Counted from the stretch's first letter, positions 1 to 7,344 are shown. The stretch is 31,407 bases of DNA from SIG672 sp045605765 (GCA_045605765.1 JAZUQQ010000049.1:1-31407); one strand, 5' to 3'. The notes: a model not told the origin generated them from the sequence alone. Numbers and translations: made by a program.

Positions 1-211
1 TCGGCTTAGTGCCGCGGCAAAATACCAAATTATTAATATTGTCAGCAAATATCGCACGTAAGCCACCCTTTAAAGAGGACTTATGTGCTTTTTTAGTTCT
101 TACAAATAATTACAAATAAAAATTGTGTTTATCAGTAGGAGATAATGCCAATGGCAAGTAAGGAAAGTTAGCCCATCCACCCATCGACCCGTTTACCTAA
201 GGAGGTAAAAA
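1..211. other. Left-edge region without a secure gene
   Basis: No complete gene is recognised here. An open frame enters from the window edge on the plus strand and reads RLSAAAKYQIINIVSKYRT before a TAA at 59-61; it could be the C-terminus of an upstream gene, but 19 residues are too few to identify. It is followed by a weak stem (AAGCCAC near 60-66 against GTGCTT at 85-90) and a T-run at 89-94, which could be that gene's terminator. No convincing promoter was found before the lipoprotein gene, so the lipoprotein pair may depend on an upstream promoter. The strong ribosome binding site AAGGAGGT near 199-206 belongs to the next gene. Confidence 0.3.
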
Positions 212-553
212 ATGAAAAAATCAGTTACAGTTTTATTGCTTTTTTGGCTCGTAATAGCTTTTTCGGGCTGCTCCTATTCAAACCACGATTACGAGCAGGA
301 CTATGATAAAGATTGGATCATAGGAAAAACAGCCGAGGAAATCACGGAAAGATACGGAACGTTTGATGTGTATTTTTTAACTTCCTTGCATTATGATGAT
401 ACAGACGGTTATACGGGAGTATATTATTTAAGTGATAATACGACGCGAAGGCTAATAGGACTAAGAGTATACGGAAACGATTTGCTGATCAGTTTTGACA
501 ACGATCACGTCGCCAGAAGTATTTGGGTACGATCGCTTGGGGCAGGAGGCTAA
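212..553 (+). CDS. Small lipoprotein, WIIGKT/ERYG repeat family
   Basis: Predicted 113-residue lipoprotein of unknown function. Residues 1-20 form a signal peptide: MKK, a hydrophobic stretch, then lipobox AFSGC with Cys20 as the lipidation site, so it should be anchored on the outer face of the membrane. The mature part has the segment DWIIGKTAEEITERYGTFD. The G-K-T then E-R-Y-G spacing recalls SmpA/BamE-like small beta-rich lipoprotein domains, but that is only a resemblance. The start is set by AAGGAGGT 5-6 bases upstream. The next gene starts 5 bases after the stop and is a clear paralogue, so the two are probably cotranscribed. Proteins like this often lie near polymorphic-toxin loci; a role in immunity is a guess from context. 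Confidence 0.75.
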   Translation: MKKSVTVLLLFWLVIAFSGCSYSNHDYEQDYDKDWIIGKTAEEITERYGTFDVYFLTSLHYDDTDGYTGVYYLSDNTTRRLIGLRVYGNDLLISFDNDHVARSIWVRSLGAGG

Positions 554-558
554 AAAAG

Positions 559-885
559 ATGAAAAAAATCATTTCTATTGTTCTCGTTTTAATAACGACA
601 ATAACAATGCTTGCTATGGTTTCTTGCTCAAACCAAACACCTGATTATGATCCTGCTTGGATTGTGGGAAAAACCAAAGAAGAAATTGAAGAAAGATACG
701 GTGCTTTCGATTCTTATGAAACAAAAACTTTTGAAAGCGGAAATGTTTATATTTACGCAAGATACGAAGGAAAAATACGAATTTCGGGCGGAAAAAAGAG
801 ATATACCGATACTTTCACGATAACATTTTCCGAAAACGGAATAGCGCTTTCGGCATCAAAAGAACGTATTGCCGATTTCTTCTAA
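559..885 (+). CDS. Small lipoprotein, paralogue of preceding gene
   Basis: Predicted 108-residue lipoprotein of unknown function. It starts at ATG 559, not at the upstream in-frame codon at 523, because MKKIISIVLVLITT is a standard signal peptide and AGGAGG at 544-549 lies 9 bases before 559. The lipobox ends in VSC with Cys23 lipidated. The mature N-terminus carries AWIVGKTKEEIEERYGAFD, nearly superimposable on the first gene's DWIIGKTAEEITERYGTFD; the remainder has diverged (basic, Tyr-rich beta-like segment). The ribosome binding site overlaps the stop of the first gene, suggesting translational coupling. The TAA at 883-885 is followed within 7 bases by a GC-rich hairpin. Confidence 0.75.
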   Translation: MKKIISIVLVLITTITMLAMVSCSNQTPDYDPAWIVGKTKEEIEERYGAFDSYETKTFESGNVYIYARYEGKIRISGGKKRYTDTFTITFSENGIALSASKERIADFF

Positions 886-891
886 GTGCCA

Positions 892-925
892 AGCTCCCCC
901 AGCCGCTTCGGCGGCTGGGGGAGCT
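892..925. repeat. GC-rich perfect hairpin, copy 1
   Basis: A perfect 15-bp stem (892-906 against 911-925) closes on a TTCG tetraloop. The core CCCCCAGCCGC/GCGGCTGGGGG is shared with the hairpin at 1842-1866. It sits 7 bases after the second lipoprotein stop, so it can act as a transcription terminator stem, but no U-run follows (the next bases are CAAAACGG). The shared core suggests a dispersed palindromic repeat rather than a private terminator. Confidence 0.7.
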
Positions 926-942
926 CAAAACGGTGTCGAAAT

Positions 943-1209
943 ATGGCGGTAACGCTATGGCAGACGGAACAACGATACATCAGTGGCAATAGTTACTCGT
1001 ATACACTACATTATACTCTATACGACCATTTTGGACTGGACACGCCTGATATGTATGAAGAAATTAAGTTTAATTTTAAGCCTGGAATGCTACCGGGGTT
1101 TAGACAGTGGTACATATTACAGCATTGGAATGAATTAGGAGCATCAGTCCAACCGAAACCGTTTGTAACAATTGTTTCATATACCGTATCGTTTTCCGGA
1201 ACATTTTAA
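943..1209 (+). pseudogene. Remnant resembling DUF3289-type toxin C-terminus
   Basis: An 88-residue open frame from ATG 943 to TAA 1207-1209. It has DHFGLDTPDM in the middle and PGFRQWYILQHWNELG then PFVTIVSYTVSFSG at the end. From memory, the D-H-F-G-L-D / GFR-WY-LQH / KPF pattern matches the C-terminal part of DUF3289-type domains seen at the ends of secreted or polymorphic-toxin proteins; this was not tested by search. No N-terminal delivery region, signal or repeat domain precedes it: the frame runs back through the GC hairpin to the stop of the second lipoprotein, and no good ribosome binding site is seen before 943. It is therefore read as a 3' fragment left after rearrangement. A short intact cytoplasmic protein is possible but less likely. 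Confidence 0.5.
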
Positions 1210-1227
1210 TCTTGGAGATAAAATTCT

Positions 1228-1786
1228 ATGAAAAAATCAAATTTAATCGCGATAGGCGTAATACTCGTTAATTTCCATAATACTTGGTGTTTGTATGCAT
1301 TTCGTCCAAGAATGGAACTATTTTATTAATGATGTTGGGGCATATGACATCGACGATTTCAAATCTTACAAAAAAGACTTTCAGACGATAGCAAAAGCAG
1401 TTGTTTCTTTTTACGACGAAGAAAAGGAAAATAATGATGAGCTGATATATATAGTTATCGCTAATACACCTAACGATACGTGGGATTTAGAATGTGTTGT
1501 CGGAACGGAAAAAACAGACAGATATACCCTGTCAAAAAAAATTACTGAGGAAGAAGTGCAAGCGTACTCTTGTATTCAGGGCGCATTTGCCAAAACCGAT
1601 AGCAGAGGACTGTGGTCTATCCAAGTAATGAATGATAGGGTTGTGTTTCTCTCGGGAACTCCGTATTCAATAGTGTATATGAGAAATGGCAAACGACCCA
1701 AGTATATTCTTAGTGAGGAGGAAGGCTATGATTCGATCTTCGTTGATAGACTGTCGTGGAAATGGTACCAAGTCAAAGGTAAATAA
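1228..1786 (+). pseudogene. Membrane-anchored protein, frameshifted in its N-terminal helix
   Basis: Unknown protein, probably about 186 residues when intact. The upstream frame starts at ATG 1228 with GGAG at 1214-1217 and reads MKKSNLIAIGVILV, then loses hydrophobicity and stops at 1327-1329. The +1 frame, open from 1262, reads YSLISIILGVCMHFVQEW and continues to TAA at 1784-1786. Joined near 1262-1270, the two give one continuous transmembrane or signal-anchor helix followed by a soluble domain of about 155 residues, so the simplest reading is one extra base in this copy. The ATG at 1295 has no ribosome binding site and would cut off most of the helix. The soluble part is acidic at first (YKKDF, FYDEEKEN) and is predicted extracytoplasmic. 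Its position just after a toxin-like tail suggests an immunity or accessory role, which is inference. Confidence 0.6.
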
Positions 1787-1841
1787 GCGATCTATTAATG
1801 CGAACATTTCGAAATACTCGTAATGCAGTAAAAACTACTAT

Positions 1842-1866
1842 CCCCAGCCGCCGAGGCGGCTGGGGG
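1842..1866. repeat. GC-rich hairpin, copy 2
   Basis: A 10-bp stem (CCCCAGCCGC 1842-1851 against GCGGCTGGGG 1856-1865) with loop CGAG. The same core is present in the hairpin at 892-925, with a different tetraloop. A weak T-rich tract follows (TTTAACTTTTATATTTT), so it may end transcription of the frameshifted gene. Confidence 0.65.
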
Positions 1867-1896
1867 TTTAACTTTTATATTTTCCCTGTAAAAAAC

Positions 1897-1925
1897 TTGA
1901 CAATCGTTTAAAAATAAAATATAAT
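1897..1925 (+). promoter_or_regulatory. SigA promoter of oxidoreductase-cmk-plsC-ispH/rpsA operon
   Basis: Perfect TTGACA at 1897-1902 and TATAAT at 1920-1925 with a 17-base spacer. The predicted start near 1932 leaves a leader of about 34 bases containing AAGGAG (1950-1955). A consensus promoter fits an operon that encodes ribosomal protein S1. Confidence 0.85.
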
Positions 1926-1965
1926 AGCTATATCTGCATTTTACGCGTGAAGGAGACGGTGTATT

Positions 1966-3216
1966 TTGACAAAAGTAGCTATTATCGGCGGCGGTGCCGC
2001 GGGTATGATGTCTGCGATCTTCGCCGCACAGAGCGGTGCCTCGGTCACGATTTTCGAAAAAATGAAATTTACAGGCACGAAGCTCCGAATCACGGGCAAG
2101 GGCAGATGCAATCTGACAAACAACTGCACGATAAACGAGGTAATTGAGAACATCCCTACAAATGCGCGTTTTATGTACGCTTCCCTATCGTCATTTGCTC
2201 CTCAGGACGTTATGGATTTCTTTGAGGAGGCGGGAGTGCCTCTCAAAACCGAGAGAGGAAACAGGGTTTTTCCGATATCCGACAAAGCGTCCGATATAGT
2301 TGAGGCTCTGAGGCAAAAAATGCGCGCTCTCGGCGTAAGGGTGGTATTCGACAAGGTCACGGACATACTCGTAAAGCAGGGCGAGAACGGTTCTGAAATT
2401 GCAGGCATAAAAACGCTCTCGCAGGGTGCACCCCTTTCCTTTGACCGAGTGATACTTGCAACGGGCGGAAGATCCTATCCGCGCACAGGCTCGGACGGTG
2501 ATGGCTACACCTTCGCAAAAAAACTGGGAATAAACCTTATTCCCGCAAAGCCCTCGCTCGTTCCACTTGAAATATGCGAGCGCTATTGCCGCGATATGCA
2601 GGGTCTTGCGCTCAAAAACGTTTCTGCGCGCGCTATCGAGGCATCGAGCGGCAAGGTGATATACGAAGATTTCGGCGAGATGCTTTTCACTCACTTCGGA
2701 GTGAGCGGTCCGATAATACTCTCGATGTCGGCGCATCTTCGCGATATAAAGCCTGAAAAATACAAGATACTTATAGATTTAAAGCCTGCGCTCGACGAGA
2801 AAACGCTCGACCGTCGTTTGATATACGATTTTGAAAAGGGCAAGAACAAGAATTTTATCAATTCCCTTTCCGATCTTCTTCCGTCGAAGATGATCCCCGT
2901 ATTTGTAAAGCTTTCGGGAATTTTGCCCGAGCGAAAGGTAAATTCGATAACCAAAGCCGAGCGCGCAAAGCTCCTTTCTATGCTCAAATCCTTTGAGCTT
3001 ACGGTAAGATCGCCCCGATCGATCGACGAGGCTATTATCACCTCAGGCGGAATAGACGTACGCGAGATAAATCCGAAAACTATGGAGTCAAAGCAGATAT
3101 CCGGTCTTTATTTTGCGGGCGAGATAATCGACGTCGACGCCTACACGGGTGGCTTCAATTTGCAAATTGCATGGTCAACCGGCCGTATTGCGGGTATCTC
3201 GGCTGCAAAAGGATAA
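1966..3216 (+). CDS. NAD(P)/FAD-dependent oxidoreductase, HI0933/BaiN-like family
   Basis: Flavoprotein of 416 residues, the usual length for the HI0933/BaiN-like family (relatives reduce bile-acid enoates in some clostridia; most members have no known substrate). The N-terminal dinucleotide-binding fold has IIGGGAAGMMSA (residues 6-17). A second glycine motif, TGGRSYPRTGSDGDG, lies mid-protein. The C-terminal FAD-closing motif reads YFAGEIIDVDAYTGGFN and ends in TGRIAG. Translation starts at TTG 1966, chosen because AAGGAG at 1950-1955 is 10 bases upstream and MTKVAIIGGG is the expected start. It is the first gene of the operon with cmk, plsC and ispH-rpsA, a common clostridial order. The exact reaction cannot be read from sequence. 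Confidence 0.9.
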   Translation: MTKVAIIGGGAAGMMSAIFAAQSGASVTIFEKMKFTGTKLRITGKGRCNLTNNCTINEVIENIPTNARFMYASLSSFAPQDVMDFFEEAGVPLKTERGNRVFPISDKASDIVEALRQKMRALGVRVVFDKVTDILVKQGENGSEIAGIKTLSQGAPLSFDRVILATGGRSYPRTGSDGDGYTFAKKLGINLIPAKPSLVPLEICERYCRDMQGLALKNVSARAIEASSGKVIYEDFGEMLFTHFGVSGPIILSMSAHLRDIKPEKYKILIDLKPALDEKTLDRRLIYDFEKGKNKNFINSLSDLLPSKMIPVFVKLSGILPERKVNSITKAERAKLLSMLKSFELTVRSPRSIDEAIITSGGIDVREINPKTMESKQISGLYFAGEIIDVDAYTGGFNLQIAWSTGRIAGISAAKG

Positions 3217-3248
3217 ATAAATTAACAAAAATAAAAAGGAATTAAATG

Positions 3249-3917
3249 ATGTTCAAAATTGCTATTGACGGGCCGTCCGGCTCAGGAAAATCAACTCTCG
3301 CAAAGCGTCTCTCAGCACACCTTGGATTCGTTTACGTCGACACTGGTGCGCTCTACCGAGCAATAGGTCTTTATATTTACCGCCAAGAAATCGATCCTCA
3401 CAACAGCGAGGCAGTCGAGCCTCAACTTAAAAACATATCCGTCGGCATAAAATATATTGACGGCGAGCAGAAAACCCTGCTTAACGGCGAGGACGTCTCG
3501 CGCGAGATACGTCTTCCCGACATCTCGATGTATGCATCGGCAGTTTCAGCGATCCCCGCAGTAAGAGCCTTTCTTCTCGGAACGCAAAAGGACATAATCA
3601 AGAGCAACAACGTCATAATGGACGGACGTGACATTGGAACTGTCATTATGCCTGACGCACACGTAAAAATATTTCTTGTTTCGAACAACGAAACGCGCGC
3701 TATGCGCCGCTGTGAGGAGCTCCTTGCAAAGGGCGTTCAGACGACCTACGAGGAAGTACTCGCCGACCTTGAAAAGCGCGATGCCAACGATTCTTCGCGT
3801 GCGGTAGCACCCCTTGTTCCCGCCGATGACGCAGTTTTCCTTGACAACTCGTCTTTCACACCCGACGAAACTTTTGCACACGCTCTTGAAATAATCGAAG
3901 AGCGCATAGATATATAA
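3249..3917 (+). CDS. cmk: Cytidylate kinase
   Basis: Cytidylate kinase phosphorylates CMP and dCMP to the diphosphates with ATP and acts in the cytoplasm. The P-loop GPSGSGKST is at the N-terminus, followed by YVDTGALYRAIGLY, the CMP-binding signature. MDGRDIGTVI and the KRDANDSSRAVAPL lid segment are further family marks. The length of 222 residues is typical. Two adjacent ATG codons occur at 3246 and 3249; 3249 is preferred because AAGGA at 3236-3240 is 8 bases upstream, against 5 for the first. It lies 32 bases after the oxidoreductase and 18 before plsC, in the same operon. Confidence 0.96.
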   Translation: MFKIAIDGPSGSGKSTLAKRLSAHLGFVYVDTGALYRAIGLYIYRQEIDPHNSEAVEPQLKNISVGIKYIDGEQKTLLNGEDVSREIRLPDISMYASAVSAIPAVRAFLLGTQKDIIKSNNVIMDGRDIGTVIMPDAHVKIFLVSNNETRAMRRCEELLAKGVQTTYEEVLADLEKRDANDSSRAVAPLVPADDAVFLDNSSFTPDETFAHALEIIEERIDI

Positions 3918-3935
3918 CTACGGGAGCATCACACG

Positions 3936-4541
3936 ATGAACAAATTTTACAACTTTATTTCGATCACCTGCTCTTCTCTTGTAAAATTCTTTTTCAGAGT
4001 AAAGGTCGAAGGACTTGAAAATGAGCCTTCTGAAGGCGGTGTCGTCGTCTGCGCCAACCACATTTCTCTTTGGGATGCGGCAATAATGGGCGCGGTTATG
4101 AACCGTCAAGTCAGATTTTTTGCAAAGAAGGAGCTTTTCAGCACGCCGATACTAAAACACTTCGTAAAGGCCATGGGTGCATTCCCCGTTGACAGAAAAT
4201 CTCCCGCCTCCGCCGCACTTGCAACGAGACACACGATAGCTCTCGTCGGCGAGGGCGAGATGGTCGGAATGTTTCCTCAAGGCACGCGTCACGCCAAAGA
4301 AGATCCCAAAGATACGCCGATAAAGAACGGCATCGGTCAGATAGCCTACCGCGCAAAGACGCGTGTGCTTCCTATGTGCATACAGACAAAGGGCTGGAAA
4401 ATAGGACTTTTCAAGCAAACCTATGTACGCATAGGTAAGGTAATAGAGTACGAGGAATTCAATTTTACCGAAGGATCAAACTCCGAATACGACCGCGCGG
4501 CGCATATAGTATTCGACCGCATAACCGATATGATAAAGTAA
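3936..4541 (+). CDS. plsC: 1-acyl-sn-glycerol-3-phosphate acyltransferase
   Basis: Acyltransferase of 201 residues that makes phosphatidic acid from lysophosphatidic acid at the inner face of the membrane. Motif I is NHISLWD (His42 and Asp47, the catalytic pair). Motif II appears as FFAKKELF and motif III as FPQGTRH near residues 113-119. Most family members read FPEGTRS in motif III, so Gln replaces the usual Glu here. Glycerolipid-binding PLSC enzymes usually keep that Glu, so activity or acceptor choice might differ. Hydrophobic segments are short, as in the compact bacterial PlsC type. The gene is 18 bases after cmk and 21 before ispH-rpsA. Confidence 0.9.
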   Translation: MNKFYNFISITCSSLVKFFFRVKVEGLENEPSEGGVVVCANHISLWDAAIMGAVMNRQVRFFAKKELFSTPILKHFVKAMGAFPVDRKSPASAALATRHTIALVGEGEMVGMFPQGTRHAKEDPKDTPIKNGIGQIAYRAKTRVLPMCIQTKGWKIGLFKQTYVRIGKVIEYEEFNFTEGSNSEYDRAAHIVFDRITDMIK

Positions 4542-4562
4542 AGCGAAAAGAGATAACTCGAA

Positions 4563-6629
4563 ATGGCAATAAGCTTATCTAAGTACGCAGGCTTTTGCTT
4601 CGGAGTAAAGCGGGCAGTTGATATGGTAAACGAGCTTCTTGACGATAAAAGCAACGGCAAGATATTCTCACTCGGGGAGATAATCCACAACCGCCACGTT
4701 ATGAAGGCTCTTGAAGACAAGGGACTAACCGTAATATCAGATTCTAAACTAGAAGATGTATGCTCAATTGCGAGTAAGAAAAACGTGTGCACGGTCGTAA
4801 TCCGCGCACACGGCATTGAGATGGACATCGAAGCTAAACTTAAAGTCCTGTCCGAGAAAAATCCATATTTCAAAGTCTGCGACCTTACTTGTCCTTTCGT
4901 CAAGAAAATACACGACATAGTAGAAGAAAATACTCTTCCCGACAGTCTGCTCGTGGTATATGGTGACAAAGAGCATCCGGAGGTGCGCGGCATAGTAGGC
5001 AGAGCCCACGGAGAGGTGCTTGTCGTACCGTCTCCTGATGAACTTGACTTGTACAATTTCACCAACAAAATGACCATAATGGTAGCTCAAACGACAAAAA
5101 AATTGTACGAATGGGAGAAATGCAAAAAAAAGCTCAAAAACTTCTGTACAAATTCAATTTTTTTTGATACAATATGTGGAGTTACTGAAAGTAGGCAAAA
5201 TGACGTTTTACGTCTTGCCAGAAGTTCGGATGCCGTAATCGTTATAGGTGACAGAGGTAGTTCAAACTCTATGAGTTTGCTCACACTTGCCAAAACAGTC
5301 TGCCAAAAATCATACCTTATTGAGAGCGCGGACGACATACGAAATATCCCCCTTTCGGGAACAAATGAAGTTGCTATTACTGCCGGTGCATCGACACCAG
5401 GCTACATAATAGAGGAGGTAATTAAAACTATGAGCGAATTTGTTAACACAAACGAGCAGGCAAATGAAAGTTTTGCATCTATGCTTGAGAGTTCTCTCAA
5501 GACTTTAAATACAGGAGACATCGTAACGGGCGTTATCACATCCATTTCGAACACCGAAATCCATGTTGACCTTTCCTGCAAGGGAACCGGTATCCTTTCT
5601 GTTGATGAAATCAGAACAGATGCGAACACCGATGTACGTTCCCTGTATAACGTAGGAGACGAGATCGAAGCGTTCGTCGTAAGAGTAAGCGACGTTGAGG
5701 GCGTTGTAGGACTTTCCAGACGCCGTATCGACCGCATTGCTGACTGGAAGAAGATCAAGTCCGCATTTGAGGAAGGCGCAGTTGTCGAAGGCAAGATAAC
5801 CGAGGTAACCAAGGGCGGTGTTATTGCTACCGTTGGCAGCACCAAGGTGTTCATTCCCGCATCTCAGTCTGGCGTCCCCGCATCGGGGGATCTGAACACC
5901 CTCATCGGAACAGTTCAGAACTTCATCATTATCGAAGTTAACGACCAGAAGAACCGCGCAGTCGGATCTATCCGCGCTATCCTTCGCCGCGAGCGCAAGG
6001 CTATGCTCGAAAAGTTCTGGTCCGAGATGGAAGTCGGCAAGAAATTCAGCGGTACCGTTAAGTCTATGGCTCCTTACGGCGTATTCGTTGATCTTGGCGG
6101 AGTTGATGGAATGGTTCATGTCTCCGAGCTTACTTGGGCAAGAGTTAAGGATCCTTCCGAGGTCGTTAAGGTTGGAGATCCTATTGATGTATTCGTTAAG
6201 TCGTTCGACGTTTCCAAGAAGCGCATTTCGCTCGGCTGCAAAACCGAGGACACCAATCCTTGGAAGATATTCAACGATCAGTATGCAGTTGGCGACGTTG
6301 CAAACGTTACTATAGTCGGCATCACTCCCTTCGGAGCATTTGCTGAGATCGTTTCTAACGTTGACGGACTTATTCACATTTCTCAGATCGCTGACAAGCG
6401 TATCGGAAACCCCTCTGAGGTTCTAGAAATCGGACAGAAGGTTGATGCTAAGATCACTGCTATCGACGACGAAAAGAAGAAGGTAAGCCTTTCCATTCGC
6501 GCTCTCATCGCTCCCGAAGTACAGGAAGTTGAAGAAAGCGAAGAAGAAGCTGAGGGCGAGGCTCTCGTATATTCCTCTGACGACCCCTCTACTCTTCCCG
6601 CAGAGCTTGCAGAAGATGCTGCTGAATAA
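4563..6629 (+). CDS. ispH-rpsA: Bifunctional HMBPP reductase / ribosomal protein S1
   Basis: Fusion of 688 residues known in many Clostridia. Residues 1-285 are IspH, the [4Fe-4S] enzyme making IPP and DMAPP in the last step of the MEP pathway. The cluster cysteines are Cys12 (FCFGVKRAV), Cys110 (DLTCPFV) and Cys205 (DTICGVT); substrate-site residues include His42 (IIHNRHV), His83 (RAHG), His138 and Glu140 (EHPEV), and SSNS at 233-236. From about residue 315 come four S1 RNA-binding domains with typical cores such as GTVKSMAPYGVFVDLGGVDG and GLIHISQI, then an acidic tail. Codon use shifts after about 5430 towards a highly expressed style (AAG, CGC, GTT). A strong internal ribosome binding site and ATG sit at the domain junction (separate entry). 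It is the last gene of the operon and is followed by a terminator. Confidence 0.96.
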   Translation: MAISLSKYAGFCFGVKRAVDMVNELLDDKSNGKIFSLGEIIHNRHVMKALEDKGLTVISDSKLEDVCSIASKKNVCTVVIRAHGIEMDIEAKLKVLSEKNPYFKVCDLTCPFVKKIHDIVEENTLPDSLLVVYGDKEHPEVRGIVGRAHGEVLVVPSPDELDLYNFTNKMTIMVAQTTKKLYEWEKCKKKLKNFCTNSIFFDTICGVTESRQNDVLRLARSSDAVIVIGDRGSSNSMSLLTLAKTVCQKSYLIESADDIRNIPLSGTNEVAITAGASTPGYIIEEVIKTMSEFVNTNEQANESFASMLESSLKTLNTGDIVTGVITSISNTEIHVDLSCKGTGILSVDEIRTDANTDVRSLYNVGDEIEAFVVRVSDVEGVVGLSRRRIDRIADWKKIKSAFEEGAVVEGKITEVTKGGVIATVGSTKVFIPASQSGVPASGDLNTLIGTVQNFIIIEVNDQKNRAVGSIRAILRRERKAMLEKFWSEMEVGKKFSGTVKSMAPYGVFVDLGGVDGMVHVSELTWARVKDPSEVVKVGDPIDVFVKSFDVSKKRISLGCKTEDTNPWKIFNDQYAVGDVANVTIVGITPFGAFAEIVSNVDGLIHISQIADKRIGNPSEVLEIGQKVDAKITAIDDEKKKVSLSIRALIAPEVQEVEESEEEAEGEALVYSSDDPSTLPAELAEDAAE
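5413..5432 (+). promoter_or_regulatory. Internal Shine-Dalgarno and in-frame start for S1 moiety
   Basis: AGGAGGT at 5413-5419 lies 10 bases before an in-frame ATG at 5430-5432 (Met290 of the fusion). This is exactly between the last IspH helix (IIEEVIK) and the S1 part (MSEFVNTNEQ). Initiation here would give a free S1 protein of about 399 residues. The sequence signal is clear; its use in the cell is inference. Confidence 0.55.
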
Positions 6630-6659
6630 AGCGCAGACGCTGAGTAATTTTAACTACAT

Positions 6660-6696
6660 AAAACGTTCTTTGGGCAAACTCAGGGAACGTTTTTCT
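6660..6696 (+). terminator. Terminator after ispH-rpsA
   Basis: Nine-bp stem AAAACGTTC (6660-6668) against GAACGTTTT (6685-6693), loop of 16 bases, running into T-rich sequence (TTTTTCTTTTA). It lies about 30 bases after the S1 stop. Confidence 0.7.
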
Positions 6697-6774
6697 TTTA
6701 CGGTGAAAAATTTGCCATGCAAATTCCCGATTTTTCTGAATATACATTATATAAGGATTTTCGGGAGGACGGTT

Positions 6775-7344
6775 ATGACTCTGCCAAAGATAAAAATATC
6801 GCTTTCAACACCTATATGTCTTGCCGCTTTTGTAATGTTATACGGAGTTCCCTATATATTTGCAATATTTTCGGCAACGCTTTTGCACGAGATCGGACAT
6901 CTTGCGGCGATATATGCTCTTGGCGGGAAAGTATCGAGTATAACCCTTCGTCCGTTTGGCGCGGTCATAAACAGACACGAAAACCAAACATCATACGCAG
7001 GAGATCTGATAATCAGTCTTTCGGGACCTTTTGTTAATATTATTTGTTTTATAATTTGCTTTTGGATAGGCACACTAGGTGCGTTTGCGAGTGCGAGCCT
7101 AATACTAGCTCTTGTAAATCTCATTCCGTCAAAACCACTCGACGGATATTGCGCGATAAAGTCGGCTTCCCTTTTGATCTTTTCACCCATTGTTACAGAA
7201 AGAATATGCCGAGGCGTGTCACTTGTTATTCTTGCTCTTATATGGGTGTTTACCGTCTATATGATAATTTACGCAAATTTCAATCTTTATCTGCTTTTAA
7301 CGGTCACTTTTTTAATGTGCGAGACTTTTATATCAGGCAAATAA
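6775..7344 (+). CDS. SpoIVFB-like M50 intramembrane metalloprotease
   Basis: Short site-2 protease of 189 residues. The zinc motif HEIGH is at residues 38-42 inside a hydrophobic helix; the partner motif is NLIPSKPLDG, giving the third zinc ligand Asp. This order and the LRPFGAVINR segment match the SpoIVFB branch, which cleaves pro-sigmaK in the mother cell of B. subtilis. About five hydrophobic segments are visible; the CBS domain of full-length SpoIVFB (about 288 residues) is absent. The start at ATG 6775 is chosen because GGGAGG at 6763-6768 precedes it; the longer in-frame extension back to 6529 overlaps ispH-rpsA and its terminator and is not protein-like. No spoIVFA partner is adjacent. 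Sporulation function is probable but not certain. Confidence 0.8.
   Translation: MTLPKIKISLSTPICLAAFVMLYGVPYIFAIFSATLLHEIGHLAAIYALGGKVSSITLRPFGAVINRHENQTSYAGDLIISLSGPFVNIICFIICFWIGTLGAFASASLILALVNLIPSKPLDGYCAIKSASLLIFSPIVTERICRGVSLVILALIWVFTVYMIIYANFNLYLLLTVTFLMCETFISGK

Noticed and set aside
886..942. GTG 886 as the start of the toxin-tail frame
   Set aside because: The first 19 codons are the GC-rich hairpin read as protein and no ribosome binding site precedes it.
5505..6377. Long antisense open frame (290 codons) opposite rpsA
   Set aside because: It lies fully opposite the strongly supported S1 domains, has no ribosome binding site and no recognisable domain; it results from codon bias.
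6529..6774. N-terminal extension of the SpoIVFB-like protease
   Set aside because: It overlaps the end of ispH-rpsA and its terminator; ATG 6775 has a proper ribosome binding site.
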